From: Homoserinimonas aerilata | Lineage (GTDB): Bacteria; Actinomycetota; Actinomycetes; Actinomycetales; Microbacteriaceae | Assembly (NCBI RefSeq): GCF_006716125.1 | Contig: NZ_VFOM01000001.1 | Coordinates: forward strand, 2,046,001 to 2,110,000 | Length of the DNA: 64,000 bases | Reading direction: 5' to 3' | Shown here: piece after piece, positions 55,777 through 64,000 of the stretch | How the letters are laid out: the number at the start of each line of letters is the position of its first letter | Numbering within the stretch: position 1 is the first letter of the stretch | Notes under the pieces: model-generated | Told to the model about the DNA's origin: nothing | What the model saw: the letters and a program-made list of their open reading frames with translations, nothing else | Databases searched by the model: none | Position numbers and translations under genes: made by a program

Positions 55777-57027
55777 TCAATCCGCGGTGAGCTGCCCTGT
55801 CCACGCAAATCTGTTGGCCGCGTCGTACGCGTAGACGCCGTAGTGGGCAGATGTGGGGTCTCCCGCTCGGTCGAGCGCGATGGGCCCGGAGACGCCGTCG
55901 TAGTCGATGTCGTCCTGCGTTTTCAGCACGTCGAGGCATTCGCCGAAGCTCATGCACTTGATGCCGTCGCCGCTGACGCCGGGCAGCATGTAGGCGAGCA
56001 GGGGCCCGCCGTCGTCTCCTGCGACGGTGGCGGCGAGCGCCGCCAGGATGGTGGCGTCGTAGGCCTCCGCGGCGTAGCGGGTGTCGTTCGGCGCGGGGTC
56101 CATGGCGGCGAGCCGCGCGGCGAAGGCCTCGTTGGCCTCCGCCCCTTCGAGTACTCCCCTGGCACCCTCGAGCACGCCGCCGGGCAGCGCCTGCGAGTAG
56201 TCAGCGAGCGCACCTCCGGCCAGCCACACTTTCGAGCCGCCGAGGCCGGCATCCGTGAGCGCCGTGATGATGGCCACGTTCTGTTCCATCGCCTCGAAGC
56301 CGGAGGCGAGCAGCACGGCGTCGGGCTTCGCCGCGGCCACAGCGTCGACGACGGCTGCGGCGTCGCCGAGCTGCTCCTGAGCGACGACGGAGCCCTCTGC
56401 GGCGGCGAGCGCGGCCGTGAACGTCTCTGCGACCGCACTGCTGCTGTCGTCTGCGCCGACTATGACCGCGACATCCGTTGCCCCGTCTGCGACGATCGCG
56501 TCGGCGAGCACGCCGCCCATCAGCGCAGCAGACGGTGCCGTGCGCGCGAGCAGCCCCTCGTCGGCCAGGCCCGTGAGAACAGGGGCGGATGCGGCGGGCG
56601 ACACGAGCAGCACCTGCGCCTCGATCGCGAGAGGCAGGATGCGCTCGGCCAGAACAGACGACGACGGCCCGATGACCACGTCGACGCCCTTCTCCACGAG
56701 CTGCGCGAAGGACTCCTCCGCCTGCTGGGTTGCCGCCTCACCGGAGTTGCGGTGGAAGACCTCGACCGGCTTGCCCAGCACACCACCCGCCTCATTGACC
56801 TCGCGGACGGCCAGCTCGACCCCGGCGACCTGCGCGGGCGACAGATAGGCGGCATCGCCGCTCGTGGCGAAGAGGGTGCCGATGCGCAGAACACCGTCAC
56901 CGGATGCCGGTGGCGGGCTCGGCAACGGAGAGCTCGTCGGGAGGACCATCTCCTCGCTCGTACACGAACTCAGGCCGAGGGCGATAACGACCGCAGCCGC
57001 GCAGGCGACCACACGCATCCGTCTCAT
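55777..57027 (-). CDS. second LivK-type substrate-binding lipoprotein
   Basis: A 416-residue lipoprotein with a signal peptide ending in LSSC and a Peripla_BP_6 domain (RIGTLFATSGDAAYLSPAQ, VIGPSSSVLAERILPLA, YAAEAYDATILAALAATVAG). It is similar in layout to the neighbouring binding protein and probably arose by duplication. It may give the liv importer a second specificity. The ATG at 57027 has GAGAGGAG upstream. Confidence 0.87.
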   Translation of the reverse strand: MRRMRVVACAAAVVIALGLSSCTSEEMVLPTSSPLPSPPPASGDGVLRIGTLFATSGDAAYLSPAQVAGVELAVREVNEAGGVLGKPVEVFHRNSGEAATQQAEESFAQLVEKGVDVVIGPSSSVLAERILPLAIEAQVLLVSPAASAPVLTGLADEGLLARTAPSAALMGGVLADAIVADGATDVAVIVGADDSSSAVAETFTAALAAAEGSVVAQEQLGDAAAVVDAVAAAKPDAVLLASGFEAMEQNVAIITALTDAGLGGSKVWLAGGALADYSQALPGGVLEGARGVLEGAEANEAFAARLAAMDPAPNDTRYAAEAYDATILAALAATVAGDDGGPLLAYMLPGVSGDGIKCMSFGECLDVLKTQDDIDYDGVSGPIALDRAGDPTSAHYGVYAYDAANRFAWTGQLTAD

Positions 57028-57118
57028 GTCGCTCCTCTCGCCCTCTCGCCCGGCGAGTGCCGGACCCATGCCGTCGAAACCGACACGACCGCGAACCAAG
57101 AGGAAGACTACCGACGAA

Positions 57119-58066
57119 TCAACCCAGCTGCGGTAAGGCACGGCGAGACAGCCGCCCCTGCACGAGCATGTCGGTCGTGAGCAGCACGATCGCGAACCAC
57201 ACAAGGCTGAAGCCGGCCCAGCGCTCCGGCGGCATGGCCTCGTGCAGGATGAACGCGCCGAAGACGAAGGTGAGCACCGGGGCCAGATACTGGATCATGC
57301 CCATCGTCACGAGAGGCAGGCGCCGGGCCCCCGCAGCGAAGAGCAGCAGCGGTACACCCGTGATGACCCCCGAGAGCGCCATGATGACGACATGGGTCGT
57401 TCCGGCTGTTCCGAAGACGATGCCGTCGGTCGATGACACCACCAGCAGCACGGCCACAGCGACGGGCACAAGCCAGATCGTCTCGAGTGTCAGCCCCGAT
57501 ACCGCATCGACGCGGGCGCCCGCCAGCTTCTTGATGAGGCCGTACAGGCCGAACGACGTCGCCAGCGTGAGCGAGATCCACGGGAACTCCCCGTAGTTGA
57601 ACGCCAACACGAGCACCGCTATCACGCCGAACCCCATGGCCACCCACTGCAGCGGCCGCACCTTCTCGCGCAGGAACGCGACGCCGAGCACCACCGTGAA
57701 GATCGGGTTGATGAAATAGCCGAGCGAGGTCTCGAGCACCTGCCCGTGCAGGGCCGCGAACACGAACACCTGCCAGTTGACGTAGATGAACGCGCCCGCG
57801 AGCCCCATGAGGAACAGCAGCCGCGGCTGCCGCACGATCGCCGCGAACCTGCGCCAACTGCGCGTCACCGTGAGCAGCAGCGCACAGAACACGAGCGTGA
57901 ACAGGATGCGCCACGCGACGATCTCGAAGGCGCCCGCCGGGGCCAACAGCAGAAAGAAGGCGGGCATCCCGCCCCACAGGCCGTAGGCGCCGACGGCGAA
58001 GAGCAGCCCGGATCTGCGCGGCGGGGCCGCGACGGGGCCGGCTGGGGCGCTGGGAGACGGTGTCAC
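57119..58066 (-). CDS. rarD: EamA-family transporter RarD
   Basis: A 315-residue inner-membrane protein with ten helices. RarD-type blocks are GAYGLWGGMPAFFLLLAP, ETSLGYFINPIFTVVLGV, NYGEFPWISLTLATSFGLYG and GMIQYLAPVLTFVFG. Members export metabolites, and RarD was first linked to chloramphenicol sensitivity; the physiological substrate is unknown. It starts at a GTG (58066). Confidence 0.9.
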   Translation of the reverse strand: MTPSPSAPAGPVAAPPRRSGLLFAVGAYGLWGGMPAFFLLLAPAGAFEIVAWRILFTLVFCALLLTVTRSWRRFAAIVRQPRLLFLMGLAGAFIYVNWQVFVFAALHGQVLETSLGYFINPIFTVVLGVAFLREKVRPLQWVAMGFGVIAVLVLAFNYGEFPWISLTLATSFGLYGLIKKLAGARVDAVSGLTLETIWLVPVAVAVLLVVSSTDGIVFGTAGTTHVVIMALSGVITGVPLLLFAAGARRLPLVTMGMIQYLAPVLTFVFGAFILHEAMPPERWAGFSLVWFAIVLLTTDMLVQGRLSRRALPQLG

Positions 58067-58152
58067 TTGTGAATGCTATCCGTCGCGCGCATCAACGACA
58101 GCACCCGCCCGGCCGAAGCCGAGCGGGTGCTGGTTGAACGTGGGGGCGTCGC

Positions 58153-58449
58153 CTAGCGGACGACGACCGCGAGCACGTCGCGAGCCGAGAGCACGAGCAG
58201 GTCGTCGCCGCCGTACTTGACCTCGGTGCCGCCGTACTTGGAGTAGATCACCTTGTCGCCAACGGCGATGTCGAGGGGGATGCGGTTGCCGTTGTCGTCA
58301 ATACGACCGGGGCCGACGGCGACAACTTCGCCCTCCTGCGGCTTCTCCTTGGCGGTATCAGGGATGACAAGACCCGATGCAGTCGTCTGCTCGGCCTCGA
58401 CCTGCTTGATAACGATGCGATCCTCGAGCGGCTTGATGGAAACCGACAC
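58153..58449 (-). CDS. groES: co-chaperonin GroES
   Basis: A 98-residue co-chaperonin that caps GroEL. The mobile loop lies around [20 protein letters not shown], and the roof and core motifs [10 protein letters not shown] and [19 protein letters not shown] are intact. It starts at a GTG with GAGGTAGG upstream. No groEL gene follows, so the chaperonin gene must be elsewhere. Two CIRCE sites control it. Confidence 0.97.
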   Translation of the reverse strand: MSVSIKPLEDRIVIKQVEAEQTTASGLVIPDTAKEKPQEGEVVAVGPGRIDDNGNRIPLDIAVGDKVIYSKYGGTEVKYGGDDLLVLSARDVLAVVVR

Positions 58450-58487
58450 GGCCTACCTCTTTCTGAAGTGCGGGAAAAAATCTGGGT

Positions 58488-58512
58488 TGGCACCCTCACT
58501 AGGTGAGTGCCA
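58488..58512 (-). promoter_or_regulatory. CIRCE operator (proximal)
   Basis: TGGCACCC-N9-GAGTGCCA, one mismatch from a perfect inverted repeat of the HrcA-binding CIRCE element. It lies 39 bases upstream of groES. Confidence 0.75.
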
Positions 58513-58533
58513 GAACAACTGTACCCGCCGCAC

Positions 58534-58558
58534 TGGCACTCTCGCAATCCGAGTGCCA
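58534..58558 (-). promoter_or_regulatory. CIRCE operator (distal)
   Basis: TGGCACTC-N9-GAGTGCCA, a perfect 8-bp inverted repeat with the standard nine-base spacer of HrcA sites. Confidence 0.88.
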
Positions 58559-58580
58559 ACGTGGCGGTGCCGCTGGTTGC

Positions 58581-58637
58581 TCGAGTACGCCATCCGGCTC
58601 TCGGAACCAGCCCAGGGCATCCGAATGGCGTACTCGA
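58581..58637. repeat. 17-bp inverted repeat between groES and a methyltransferase gene
   Basis: Arms 58581-58597 and 58621-58637 (TCGAGTACGCCATCCGG and its complement, one mismatch) are 23 bases apart. The right arm ends 26 bases before the methyltransferase start. No known operator was recognised. Confidence 0.7.
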
Positions 58638-58662
58638 CGGGGCTGCCCTGAATAATGGGGGG

Positions 58663-59841
58663 ATGGATGCCGCCGAGCTCGTCGAACTGCTCACCCCCGA
58701 GGGGCTGCGACTGCTCGACTCGCTGCCCGCTTACGAGTCGAAGGACGACGTCGTCAAGGCCGTCGCCACCCTGCGCGCCGCCGGGCACTCCCCCGCCCTT
58801 GTGGCCGCAGTGCTCAGCCAGTCGAAGCTGCGGGCCAGGGCGGTCAGCAAGTTCGGCCCCTTCGCCGAGCGCATGCTGTTCACGGAGGCCGGCCTCGAGC
58901 AGGCCACCCGGCTCGGCGTCGCCGCCCGCCACGCCGGTCGCTTCAGGGCGGCCGGAGCCACCCGCATCGTCGACCTCGGCTGCGGCATCGGCGCGGATGC
59001 GCTCGCCATGGCCGCAATCGAGCTGACCGTGACCGGCGTCGAACGCGACGAGGTGACCGCCGCTGTCGCCTCCTACAATCTGGCGCCGTGGCCGAACGCA
59101 TCCGTCGTCCACTCCGCGGCAGAGGATTTCGACCTGGCCGGCTACGACGCCGCCTGGCTGGACCCGGCCCGACGCAGCGAGAAGGGCAGGCTGCGCGACC
59201 CGCACGACTGGTCGCCGTCTCTCGACTTCGCCTTCGGCCTCGCCGAACGGATGCCCGTCGGCGTCAAACTGGGGCCGGGCATCGACCGCGGGCTCATCCC
59301 AGAGGATGCTGAGGCCCAGTGGGTGTCGGTCGACCGCGACGTCGTCGAGCTGGGAGTCTGGTTCGGCGCCCTCGCGCGCCCCGGCATCCGGCGCTCAGCC
59401 CTCATCATCCGCTCAGATGGCGGCAGCGACGAGCTGACCGCCCCCGGCGACAGCCCTGACGTCGAAGTCGGCACGCTGGGGCGCTACATCTACGAGCCCG
59501 ACGGCGCCGTCATCCGAGCCCGCCTGATCGGCGATCTCGCCCGCAGCCTCGGCGCGACGATGGTGAGCGACGACATCGCCTGGCTGACGGCGGATGCGGC
59601 GATCGACACGCCCTTCGCCACCCGCTTCGAGGTGATCGAGCGGATGCCTCTCGACGAGAAACACATCCGCAGGGAGTTGAGCGCGCGCGGCATCGGCACG
59701 CTCGAGATCAAGAAACGCGGCGTCGACATCGACCCGGCCGCGTTCCGCAAGCGGCTCTCGCTGCGCGGAGACGGCACAGCCACCCTCGTGCTCACGAGGG
59801 TGGCCGGTCGACGTGTGGCCCTGCTGGCGCGGCGCGACTGA
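58663..59841 (+). CDS. class I SAM-dependent methyltransferase with THUMP-like C-terminus
   Basis: A 392-residue protein. The SAM-binding motif is VDLGCGIGADALAMAA, followed by VTGVERDEVTAAVA and AWLDPARR. The C-terminal part (DEKHIRRELSARGIGTLEIK) resembles the THUMP-like domain of actinobacterial methyltransferases. The target is probably RNA but is not known. The ATG at 58663 directly follows a run of Gs that can serve as its ribosome binding site. Confidence 0.83.
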   Translation: MDAAELVELLTPEGLRLLDSLPAYESKDDVVKAVATLRAAGHSPALVAAVLSQSKLRARAVSKFGPFAERMLFTEAGLEQATRLGVAARHAGRFRAAGATRIVDLGCGIGADALAMAAIELTVTGVERDEVTAAVASYNLAPWPNASVVHSAAEDFDLAGYDAAWLDPARRSEKGRLRDPHDWSPSLDFAFGLAERMPVGVKLGPGIDRGLIPEDAEAQWVSVDRDVVELGVWFGALARPGIRRSALIIRSDGGSDELTAPGDSPDVEVGTLGRYIYEPDGAVIRARLIGDLARSLGATMVSDDIAWLTADAAIDTPFATRFEVIERMPLDEKHIRRELSARGIGTLEIKKRGVDIDPAAFRKRLSLRGDGTATLVLTRVAGRRVALLARRD

Positions 59842-59862
59842 ACGACAGCCGCGCGGAGCACC

Positions 59863-60330
59863 TCAGGAGTAGGTGATGGCGGCAGGAATCAAGAACAGGG
59901 CGAACAGGATCGGGACGAGCGCGACGAGGCCCCACAGCAGTGAGATCGCGATGCCCGCATACCCCGTGATGATGCCCGTCAGCCAGAACGGCTTCGCCGC
60001 CCGCTCACGACGCTGCGCGATATGACCGAAGACCACCGCGGCGGCCGCCGGGAGGAAGCCCAGCCAGAAGAACGACAGCACGACGCCGACGATGCCACAC
60101 ACCATCGCGGTGATGCTGAGGGCCCGCGGCTCGATGGGGCCGGGGGCGGCGTAGGCAGCGCCGTACGGCACTGCGGCAGGAGCGGCAGCGGGAGCGGGAG
60201 CCGCAGGAGCGGCTGCGACGGGCGCCGCCCCGTAGGCGGGCGCGGCAGGGGGCTCCGGCGCGGCAGGAGCTTCGGGCGCAGCAGGAGGAACAGGAACGGA
60301 CGGCGTCTCGTCAGGCTCGGTGGAGGACAT
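59863..60330 (-). CDS. DUF4190-type membrane protein
   Basis: About 155 residues. An Ala/Pro-rich N-terminal half (PAAPEAPAAPEPPAAPAYG) is followed by two transmembrane segments (ITAMVCGIVGVVLSFFWLGF and TGYAGIAISLLWGLVALVPI) separated by a short basic loop HIAQRRERAAK. GGAAGGA precedes the ATG. Function unknown; it resembles its neighbour in layout. Confidence 0.75.
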   Translation of the reverse strand: MSSTEPDETPSVPVPPAAPEAPAAPEPPAAPAYGAAPVAAAPAAPAPAAAPAAVPYGAAYAAPGPIEPRALSITAMVCGIVGVVLSFFWLGFLPAAAAVVFGHIAQRRERAAKPFWLTGIITGYAGIAISLLWGLVALVPILFALFLIPAAITYS

Positions 60331-60394
60331 GCGATCATCCTTCCAGTTGTCCGCGCACGCCGCCACAGCCTGTGGCCCGCGGGAGGGAAGAAGA

Positions 60395-60423
60395 ATGGGC
60401 CCCGGTCATCGACCGGGGCCCAT
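60395..60423 (-). terminator. terminator after the second DUF4190-type gene
   Basis: A perfect 13-bp stem (60395-60407 with 60411-60423) with a 3-base loop, followed on the minus strand by TCTTCTTCCC. It lies 17 bases after the stop codon. Confidence 0.65.
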
Positions 60424-60439
60424 CATCCGCACAAGCGGA

Positions 60440-60817
60440 TCAGTAGGAGAGGTTCTCGAGCGAGCTGTAGTCTGCGCCCGCGAACGCGACGCCCCAGAGG
60501 ATGAAGCCGAGGAGCGCGATGGCCAGACCGACGAAACCGAGGATGATGCCGGTGAGCCAGAGACCCTTGGCCGCCTGCGGCTCCTTCTTCTTGCCGAGGA
60601 AGCCCAGCACAACGGCGGCGGCCGGGAAGAACAGCTGCAGCACGGAGCCGATGAAGGGCAGGATCACGATCGCGCCGCCGAGGAATCCGATGATGCCGGC
60701 GACCAGCGAGATGATGCTCAGCACGGGCGCCTTCGCGGGGGCGCCTGCGGCGGGAGCGGCGGGAGCAGCACTGTAGGGCGTGGGCTCCGGGGTCGCGGGG
60801 GGCGTGATGTCAGACAT
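60440..60817 (-). CDS. DUF4190-type membrane protein
   Basis: A 125-residue protein with a Pro/Ala-rich N-terminus and two or three helices (LSIISLVAGIIGFLGGAIVI, then GLWLTGIILGFVGLAIALLG) around a GKKKEPQAAK loop. AAGGAG precedes the ATG. It is paralogous in layout to the neighbouring gene at 59863-60330. No function can be assigned. Confidence 0.75.
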   Translation of the reverse strand: MSDITPPATPEPTPYSAAPAAPAAGAPAKAPVLSIISLVAGIIGFLGGAIVILPFIGSVLQLFFPAAAVVLGFLGKKKEPQAAKGLWLTGIILGFVGLAIALLGFILWGVAFAGADYSSLENLSY

Positions 60818-60919
60818 GTGAATGTCTCCTTAAGGCTGGTTGTCGTAAAAGCGGCGTTGCCCATCGTGGCACCACCCCCGAGGGGGTGTCAATTCTCGCA
60901 CAACCACCGAAAGACGCGG

Positions 60920-61984
60920 TCACGCCTGGATGCTGGTGACCGGCAGGGTCGAATCTGCCCCGAATCCGAGCCCAGACGGTGGATGCCCGGCAGCCACCAG
61001 CTGCGCACCGAGCGCCGCAATCATGGCCCCGTTGTCGGTGCACAGGGTCAGCGGCGGGATGCGCAGTTCGATCCCGGCGGCCGCGCAGCGCTCCTCCGCC
61101 ACCTGGCGCAGGCGGGCGTTCGCGACGACCCCGCCGCCCAGCAGCAGGCGCGGAACCCCGAGGTCACGGCAGGCGGCGATCGCCTTGGTCACGAGAACGT
61201 CGACTACCGATTCTCTGAAGCTCGCCGCGACATCCGCCACCGGCAGTTCTTCGCCAGAGTCGCGCTTCTGCTCGACCCAGCGCGCGACCGCCGTCTTGAG
61301 GCCGGAGAAGGAGAAGTCGTAGCGGTGCTTCTGCATGTCCTTGGGCAGGCTGAGCCCTCGCGGGAAGCGGATCGCGGCAGGGTCTCCGCCGATGGCCGCG
61401 CGGTCGATCTCGGGGCCGCCCGGGTAGGGCAGGCCGAGCAACCGGGCGACCTTGTCGAAGGCCTCCCCTGCGGCGTCGTCGATCGTCTCGCCGAGCAGCT
61501 CGACATCGGAGACGAGGTCGCGCACGAGCAGAAGAGAGGTGTGGCCTCCGGAGACGAGCAGCGCCACGGTCGGGTACTCGACCGCCTCGCCGCCGATGAC
61601 ATCCGCCCCCACATGGCCGACCAGATGGTTGACGGCGTAGAGCGGCTTGTCGAGCGAGACGGCGAGCGCCTTCGCCGCGCCCACCCCCACCATGAGCGCC
61701 CCGGAGAGGCCCGGCCCGCTTGTGACGGCGATCGCGTCGAGATCCTGCAGTGTGACGCCCGCTTCGGCGAGCGCCGCCGTGATGGTCGGGCCGAACGCCT
61801 CCAGGTGGGCCCGCGCCGCGATCTCGGGCACGACGCCACCGTAGCGAGCGTGCTCCTCCATCGAGGAGGCGATCACGTTCGCGAGCAGTTCGCTACCGCG
61901 CACGATGCCGATGCCGGTCTCGTCGCAGCTGGTCTCGATGCCGAGCACCAACGGCGCCGCGGATGCGATGGGCTCGGCGCTCAT
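60920..61984 (-). CDS. tsaD: tRNA t6A37 threonylcarbamoyltransferase TsaD
   Basis: A 354-residue enzyme that transfers threonylcarbamoyl to A37 of tRNAs that read ANN codons. It has the family start [15 protein letters not shown], the metal-binding histidines in [10 protein letters not shown], and [17 protein letters not shown]. Its ATG overlaps the rimI stop (ATGA). TsaB and TsaE, its partners, are encoded just upstream. Confidence 0.96.
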   Translation of the reverse strand: MSAEPIASAAPLVLGIETSCDETGIGIVRGSELLANVIASSMEEHARYGGVVPEIAARAHLEAFGPTITAALAEAGVTLQDLDAIAVTSGPGLSGALMVGVGAAKALAVSLDKPLYAVNHLVGHVGADVIGGEAVEYPTVALLVSGGHTSLLLVRDLVSDVELLGETIDDAAGEAFDKVARLLGLPYPGGPEIDRAAIGGDPAAIRFPRGLSLPKDMQKHRYDFSFSGLKTAVARWVEQKRDSGEELPVADVAASFRESVVDVLVTKAIAACRDLGVPRLLLGGGVVANARLRQVAEERCAAAGIELRIPPLTLCTDNGAMIAALGAQLVAAGHPPSGLGFGADSTLPVTSIQA

Positions 61985-62589
61985 GAGGCTCCTTCTGCTG
62001 TCGGGTCGGGCTGGTCAGTCAGGGCCGCGGATGCTCCGGCAGGCTCCCCGGATGTGCTGACGGGCTCCCCGGGGGCGGTCGCCGTGATCGGCGCGGCCGG
62101 CGGCACGGGCTCCACCAGCGAGGTGCGCGGCTCGCTCAGCGGTGCACGCATGATGAGGGCGTCGACGCCGTCGGGCTGGTAGTAGCGGGGCCGCACGGCG
62201 ATCTGCTCGAAGCCGAGCTGCTCGTACAGCGACTGTGCGCCCGGGTTGTCGGCGCGCACCTCCAGGAACATCTCCCGCGCGCCTCGGCTGAACGCCTCCG
62301 CCATCAGCTGCAGCATGAGCGTGCGCCCCAGGCCGCCGCGGCGGGCGGTGGGCGCGACCGCGATCGTCTGGATGTCTGCCTGCTGCGCGGAGGCGGGCGC
62401 AAGCAGGCCCGCGTACGCGACAACAGCATCCGAGCCCTCGGGCGTGGCCACGAGGTAGTGCGTGTGTGCGCCCGCCAGCTCGGAGCGCATCGCCTCAGCA
62501 GACCAGGCGTCGCTGCCGAATGTCGACGTCTCGAGCGCCATGATCGCGGGCAGGTCGGCGACGGATGCTCGCCGCAGCAGCCAGGCCAT
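61981..62589 (-). CDS. rimI: ribosomal-protein-alanine N-acetyltransferase RimI
   Basis: A 202-residue GNAT enzyme that acetylates the N-terminus of ribosomal protein S18 in other bacteria. It has the acetyl-CoA site [20 protein letters not shown] and [20 protein letters not shown]. The last 45 or so residues, rich in Pro, Ala and Thr, extend past the usual end of the domain. Its start overlaps the tsaB stop by one base. Confidence 0.9.
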   Translation of the reverse strand: MAWLLRRASVADLPAIMALETSTFGSDAWSAEAMRSELAGAHTHYLVATPEGSDAVVAYAGLLAPASAQQADIQTIAVAPTARRGGLGRTLMLQLMAEAFSRGAREMFLEVRADNPGAQSLYEQLGFEQIAVRPRYYQPDGVDALIMRAPLSEPRTSLVEPVPPAAPITATAPGEPVSTSGEPAGASAALTDQPDPTAEGAS

Positions 62590-63230
62590 CAGCTGACGCG
62601 CTTCGGGCCCGCCGACGGGGTGACGTCGGGTGAGCGCAGGTAGAGGGGCTCCGGGCCGGCGAAGGCGCGGCCGTTCGCGAAGAGTGTCTCGGCGAGCATG
62701 CCGGCGTCGCCTGCCGAAACCGATTCGGCGTCGATGCGGGCGAAGCCGCTCGCGGCGAACTCTGCTGACAGCTGCGTGCCGAGGTCGTCGGGCCGCGACA
62801 GACCCGGCCCCGCCACGCGCACGGGGAGACCCTGCTCGTCTGCTCCCGAGTAGGCGCTCCAGTAGACCTCGCGGCGTCGCGCATCCGTCACCACCAGAAG
62901 CGGGCCGGATGCTCCGCGTGAGTAGTGGCCGTAGGCGATCGCGTCATGGCTGACGATGCGCACGGCGGGCTTTGCTACGCCGAGCGCGAAGGCCCGGCCC
63001 GCGGCGATACCGACCCGCAGCCCCGTGAACGGGCCGGGGCCCATGCCCACCGCGACACCAGACAGAGCGGTTACCAGCACGCCAGAATCGGCCAGGCAGA
63101 GCACGATGAGCTCACCGATGACCTCGGCGTGGCGGCGGGTGTCGGCCTCGGAGTGCTCGGCGATGACGCCGCGGTCGCGGTCCACGACGGCGACGCTCGT
63201 GCCTGCGGAGGTGTCGATCGAGAGCAGCAT
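62589..63230 (-). CDS. tsaB: tRNA t6A37 biosynthesis protein TsaB
   Basis: A 213-residue ASKHA-fold partner of TsaD. The N-terminal LLSIDTSAGTSVAVVD and the block VGMGPGPFTGLRVGIAAGRA are diagnostic. It overlaps tsaE by one base (TGATG) and rimI by one base, forming a tightly coupled operon. Confidence 0.94.
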   Translation of the reverse strand: MLLSIDTSAGTSVAVVDRDRGVIAEHSEADTRRHAEVIGELIVLCLADSGVLVTALSGVAVGMGPGPFTGLRVGIAAGRAFALGVAKPAVRIVSHDAIAYGHYSRGASGPLLVVTDARRREVYWSAYSGADEQGLPVRVAGPGLSRPDDLGTQLSAEFAASGFARIDAESVSAGDAGMLAETLFANGRAFAGPEPLYLRSPDVTPSAGPKRVS

Positions 63231-63709
63231 CAGTCCAGCCTAAGCTCGGCCCAGCGCGCGCCGTGCCCCTGCACCGTGACGAGGCGCGGCTCGACGCCCT
63301 CCTCCGACTCCTCGCCGCCGACGGGCCGCACGATCGTGATGTCGAGCCATTCCTCGGCGACGGCGTCGAGCATCCCGGCCGCCCATTCGACGACGACGAT
63401 CGAGCCGTCGAAGTCGATGTCGAGATCGTCGAGCTCGGCAGGATGCGACAGCCGGTAGGCGTCGACGTGCACGAGCGGCGCACCTCCCGACTCGCTCGGA
63501 TGGGTGCGCGCCAGAACGAAGGTGGGGCTCGTGACGGCGCCACGGATGCCGAGGGCCTCGCCGAGCCCGCGCGTGAACGTCGTCTTGCCCGCCCCGAGCT
63601 CGCCGTTGAGGGCGACCACATCGCCCGCCCCGAGCTCGCGGGCGATCCGGGCACCGAGCTCGCCCATCCGCTCAGGCGTCTCGATCGTGAGCCGCGCGAT
63701 CAGCCCCAT
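63230..63709 (-). CDS. tsaE: tRNA t6A37 biosynthesis ATPase TsaE
   Basis: A 159-residue ATPase of the t6A system. It has Walker A GELGAGKTTFTRGLG, TSPTFVLARTH, and HVDAYRLSHPAELDDLDID with the Walker B-like acidic region. The ATG at 63709 lies inside the 3' end of alr, a 10-base overlap. Confidence 0.95.
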   Translation of the reverse strand: MGLIARLTIETPERMGELGARIARELGAGDVVALNGELGAGKTTFTRGLGEALGIRGAVTSPTFVLARTHPSESGGAPLVHVDAYRLSHPAELDDLDIDFDGSIVVVEWAAGMLDAVAEEWLDITIVRPVGGEESEEGVEPRLVTVQGHGARWAELRLD

Positions 63710-64000
63710 GTGCGTTCGATCCGCCCGCCCAGGCGGGTCACGATCTCGTAGTTGATGGTTCCGGATGCTTCGGCCCAGTCGTCCGCCGAGGGCACGCCGT
63801 CCGCAGGGTCGCCGAACAGCACCGCACGGTCGCCCACGCTCACGGTGTCGTCGCCCAGGTCGACCACGAACTGGTCCATCGCCACGGTGCCCGCCACCCG
63901 GTAGGTGGAGCCGTTGATACTGACGGGCGCCCTGTTGGATGCGGCCCGCGGCACGCCGTCCGCGTAACCGAGTGGCACGAGCGCGAGCGTGCACTCGCGA
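63700..64000 (-). CDS. alr: alanine racemase, C-terminal part (partial)
   Basis: About 100 C-terminal residues of a PLP-dependent alanine racemase, which makes D-alanine for peptidoglycan. The block VPLGYADGVPR and the later VAGTVAMDQFVVDLGDD (family Met-Asp-Gln motif) are diagnostic. The rest of the gene lies beyond the window. The order alr-tsaE-tsaB-rimI-tsaD is standard for this group. Confidence 0.93.
   Translation of the reverse strand, partial: RECTLALVPLGYADGVPRAASNRAPVSINGSTYRVAGTVAMDQFVVDLGDDTVSVGDRAVLFGDPADGVPSADDWAEASGTINYEIVTRLGGRIERTWG

Noticed and set aside
60320..62182. A 620-codon open frame on the plus strand
   Set aside because: It lies antisense to a DUF4190-type gene and tsaD, which are well supported; composition is that of a shadow frame.

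Overview
The window is high-GC chromosomal DNA from an actinobacterium, most likely of the family Microbacteriaceae. This rests on the order secE-nusG-rplK-rplA beside tRNA-Trp, a NusG with a long acidic N-terminal extension, a GTG-rich gene set, PspC-type two-component genes, a mycothiol-type arsenate reductase pair, and groES preceded by two CIRCE operators. There are no rRNA genes, CRISPR arrays or phage genes.

Layout. 1-3.7 kb: an alpha-glucoside-type ABC importer (two permeases and a lipoprotein) read leftward, followed by what may be the first codons of its LacI-family regulator, with a LacI-type operator at its promoter. 3.9-6.9 kb: a LuxR-type regulator and a proline-rich surface protein ending in an LAMTG sortase-like signal. 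7.2-8.5 kb: rplJ-rplL behind a leader with a probable attenuator. 8.5-11.7 kb: a secreted membrane protein and an OmpR-type two-component pair. 11.7-27.7 kb: two sugar loci facing away from each other, with TetR and ROK regulators between them. Each has a Gfo/Idh/MocA dehydrogenase and an FrcBCA-type ABC importer; the left one also has two xylose-isomerase-like TIM-barrel enzymes, a second dehydrogenase and an unrecognised protein. Together they look like oxidation-elimination-hydration catabolism of a glycoside or anhydrosugar. 27.7-32.7 kb: mixed metabolic genes, one with a probable frameshift. 32.7-35.5 kb: rplA, rplK, nusG, secE, tRNA-Trp. 35.7-43.3 kb: an aminotransferase, a DUF559-like endonuclease gene bracketed by palindromic repeats, a LiaFSR-like envelope-stress module and guaB. 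43.6-57.0 kb: a branched-chain amino acid/amide ABC system (livHMGF and two binding proteins).

This last system is interrupted at 47564-54305 by a 6.7-kb mobile unit. It has IS3-family terminal repeats, a 3-bp target duplication, IS3 orfA/orfB, and an arsenic-resistance cargo: arsR, acr3, two arsC genes, a thioredoxin reductase and a flavoprotein with a Cys-rich tail. The unit landed in the loop of the terminator hairpin between livF and the binding-protein gene. 57.1-64.0 kb: rarD, groES, a THUMP-like methyltransferase, two small membrane proteins, and the tsaD-rimI-tsaB-tsaE-alr cluster.

The strongest candidates for something new are the IS3-bounded arsenic transposon, the palindromic repeats tied to the DUF559 gene, the paired sugar loci with an unknown subunit, and an 18-bp inverted repeat spanning the start of an oxidoreductase gene. 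All calls are from reading the sequence; no database search was run.
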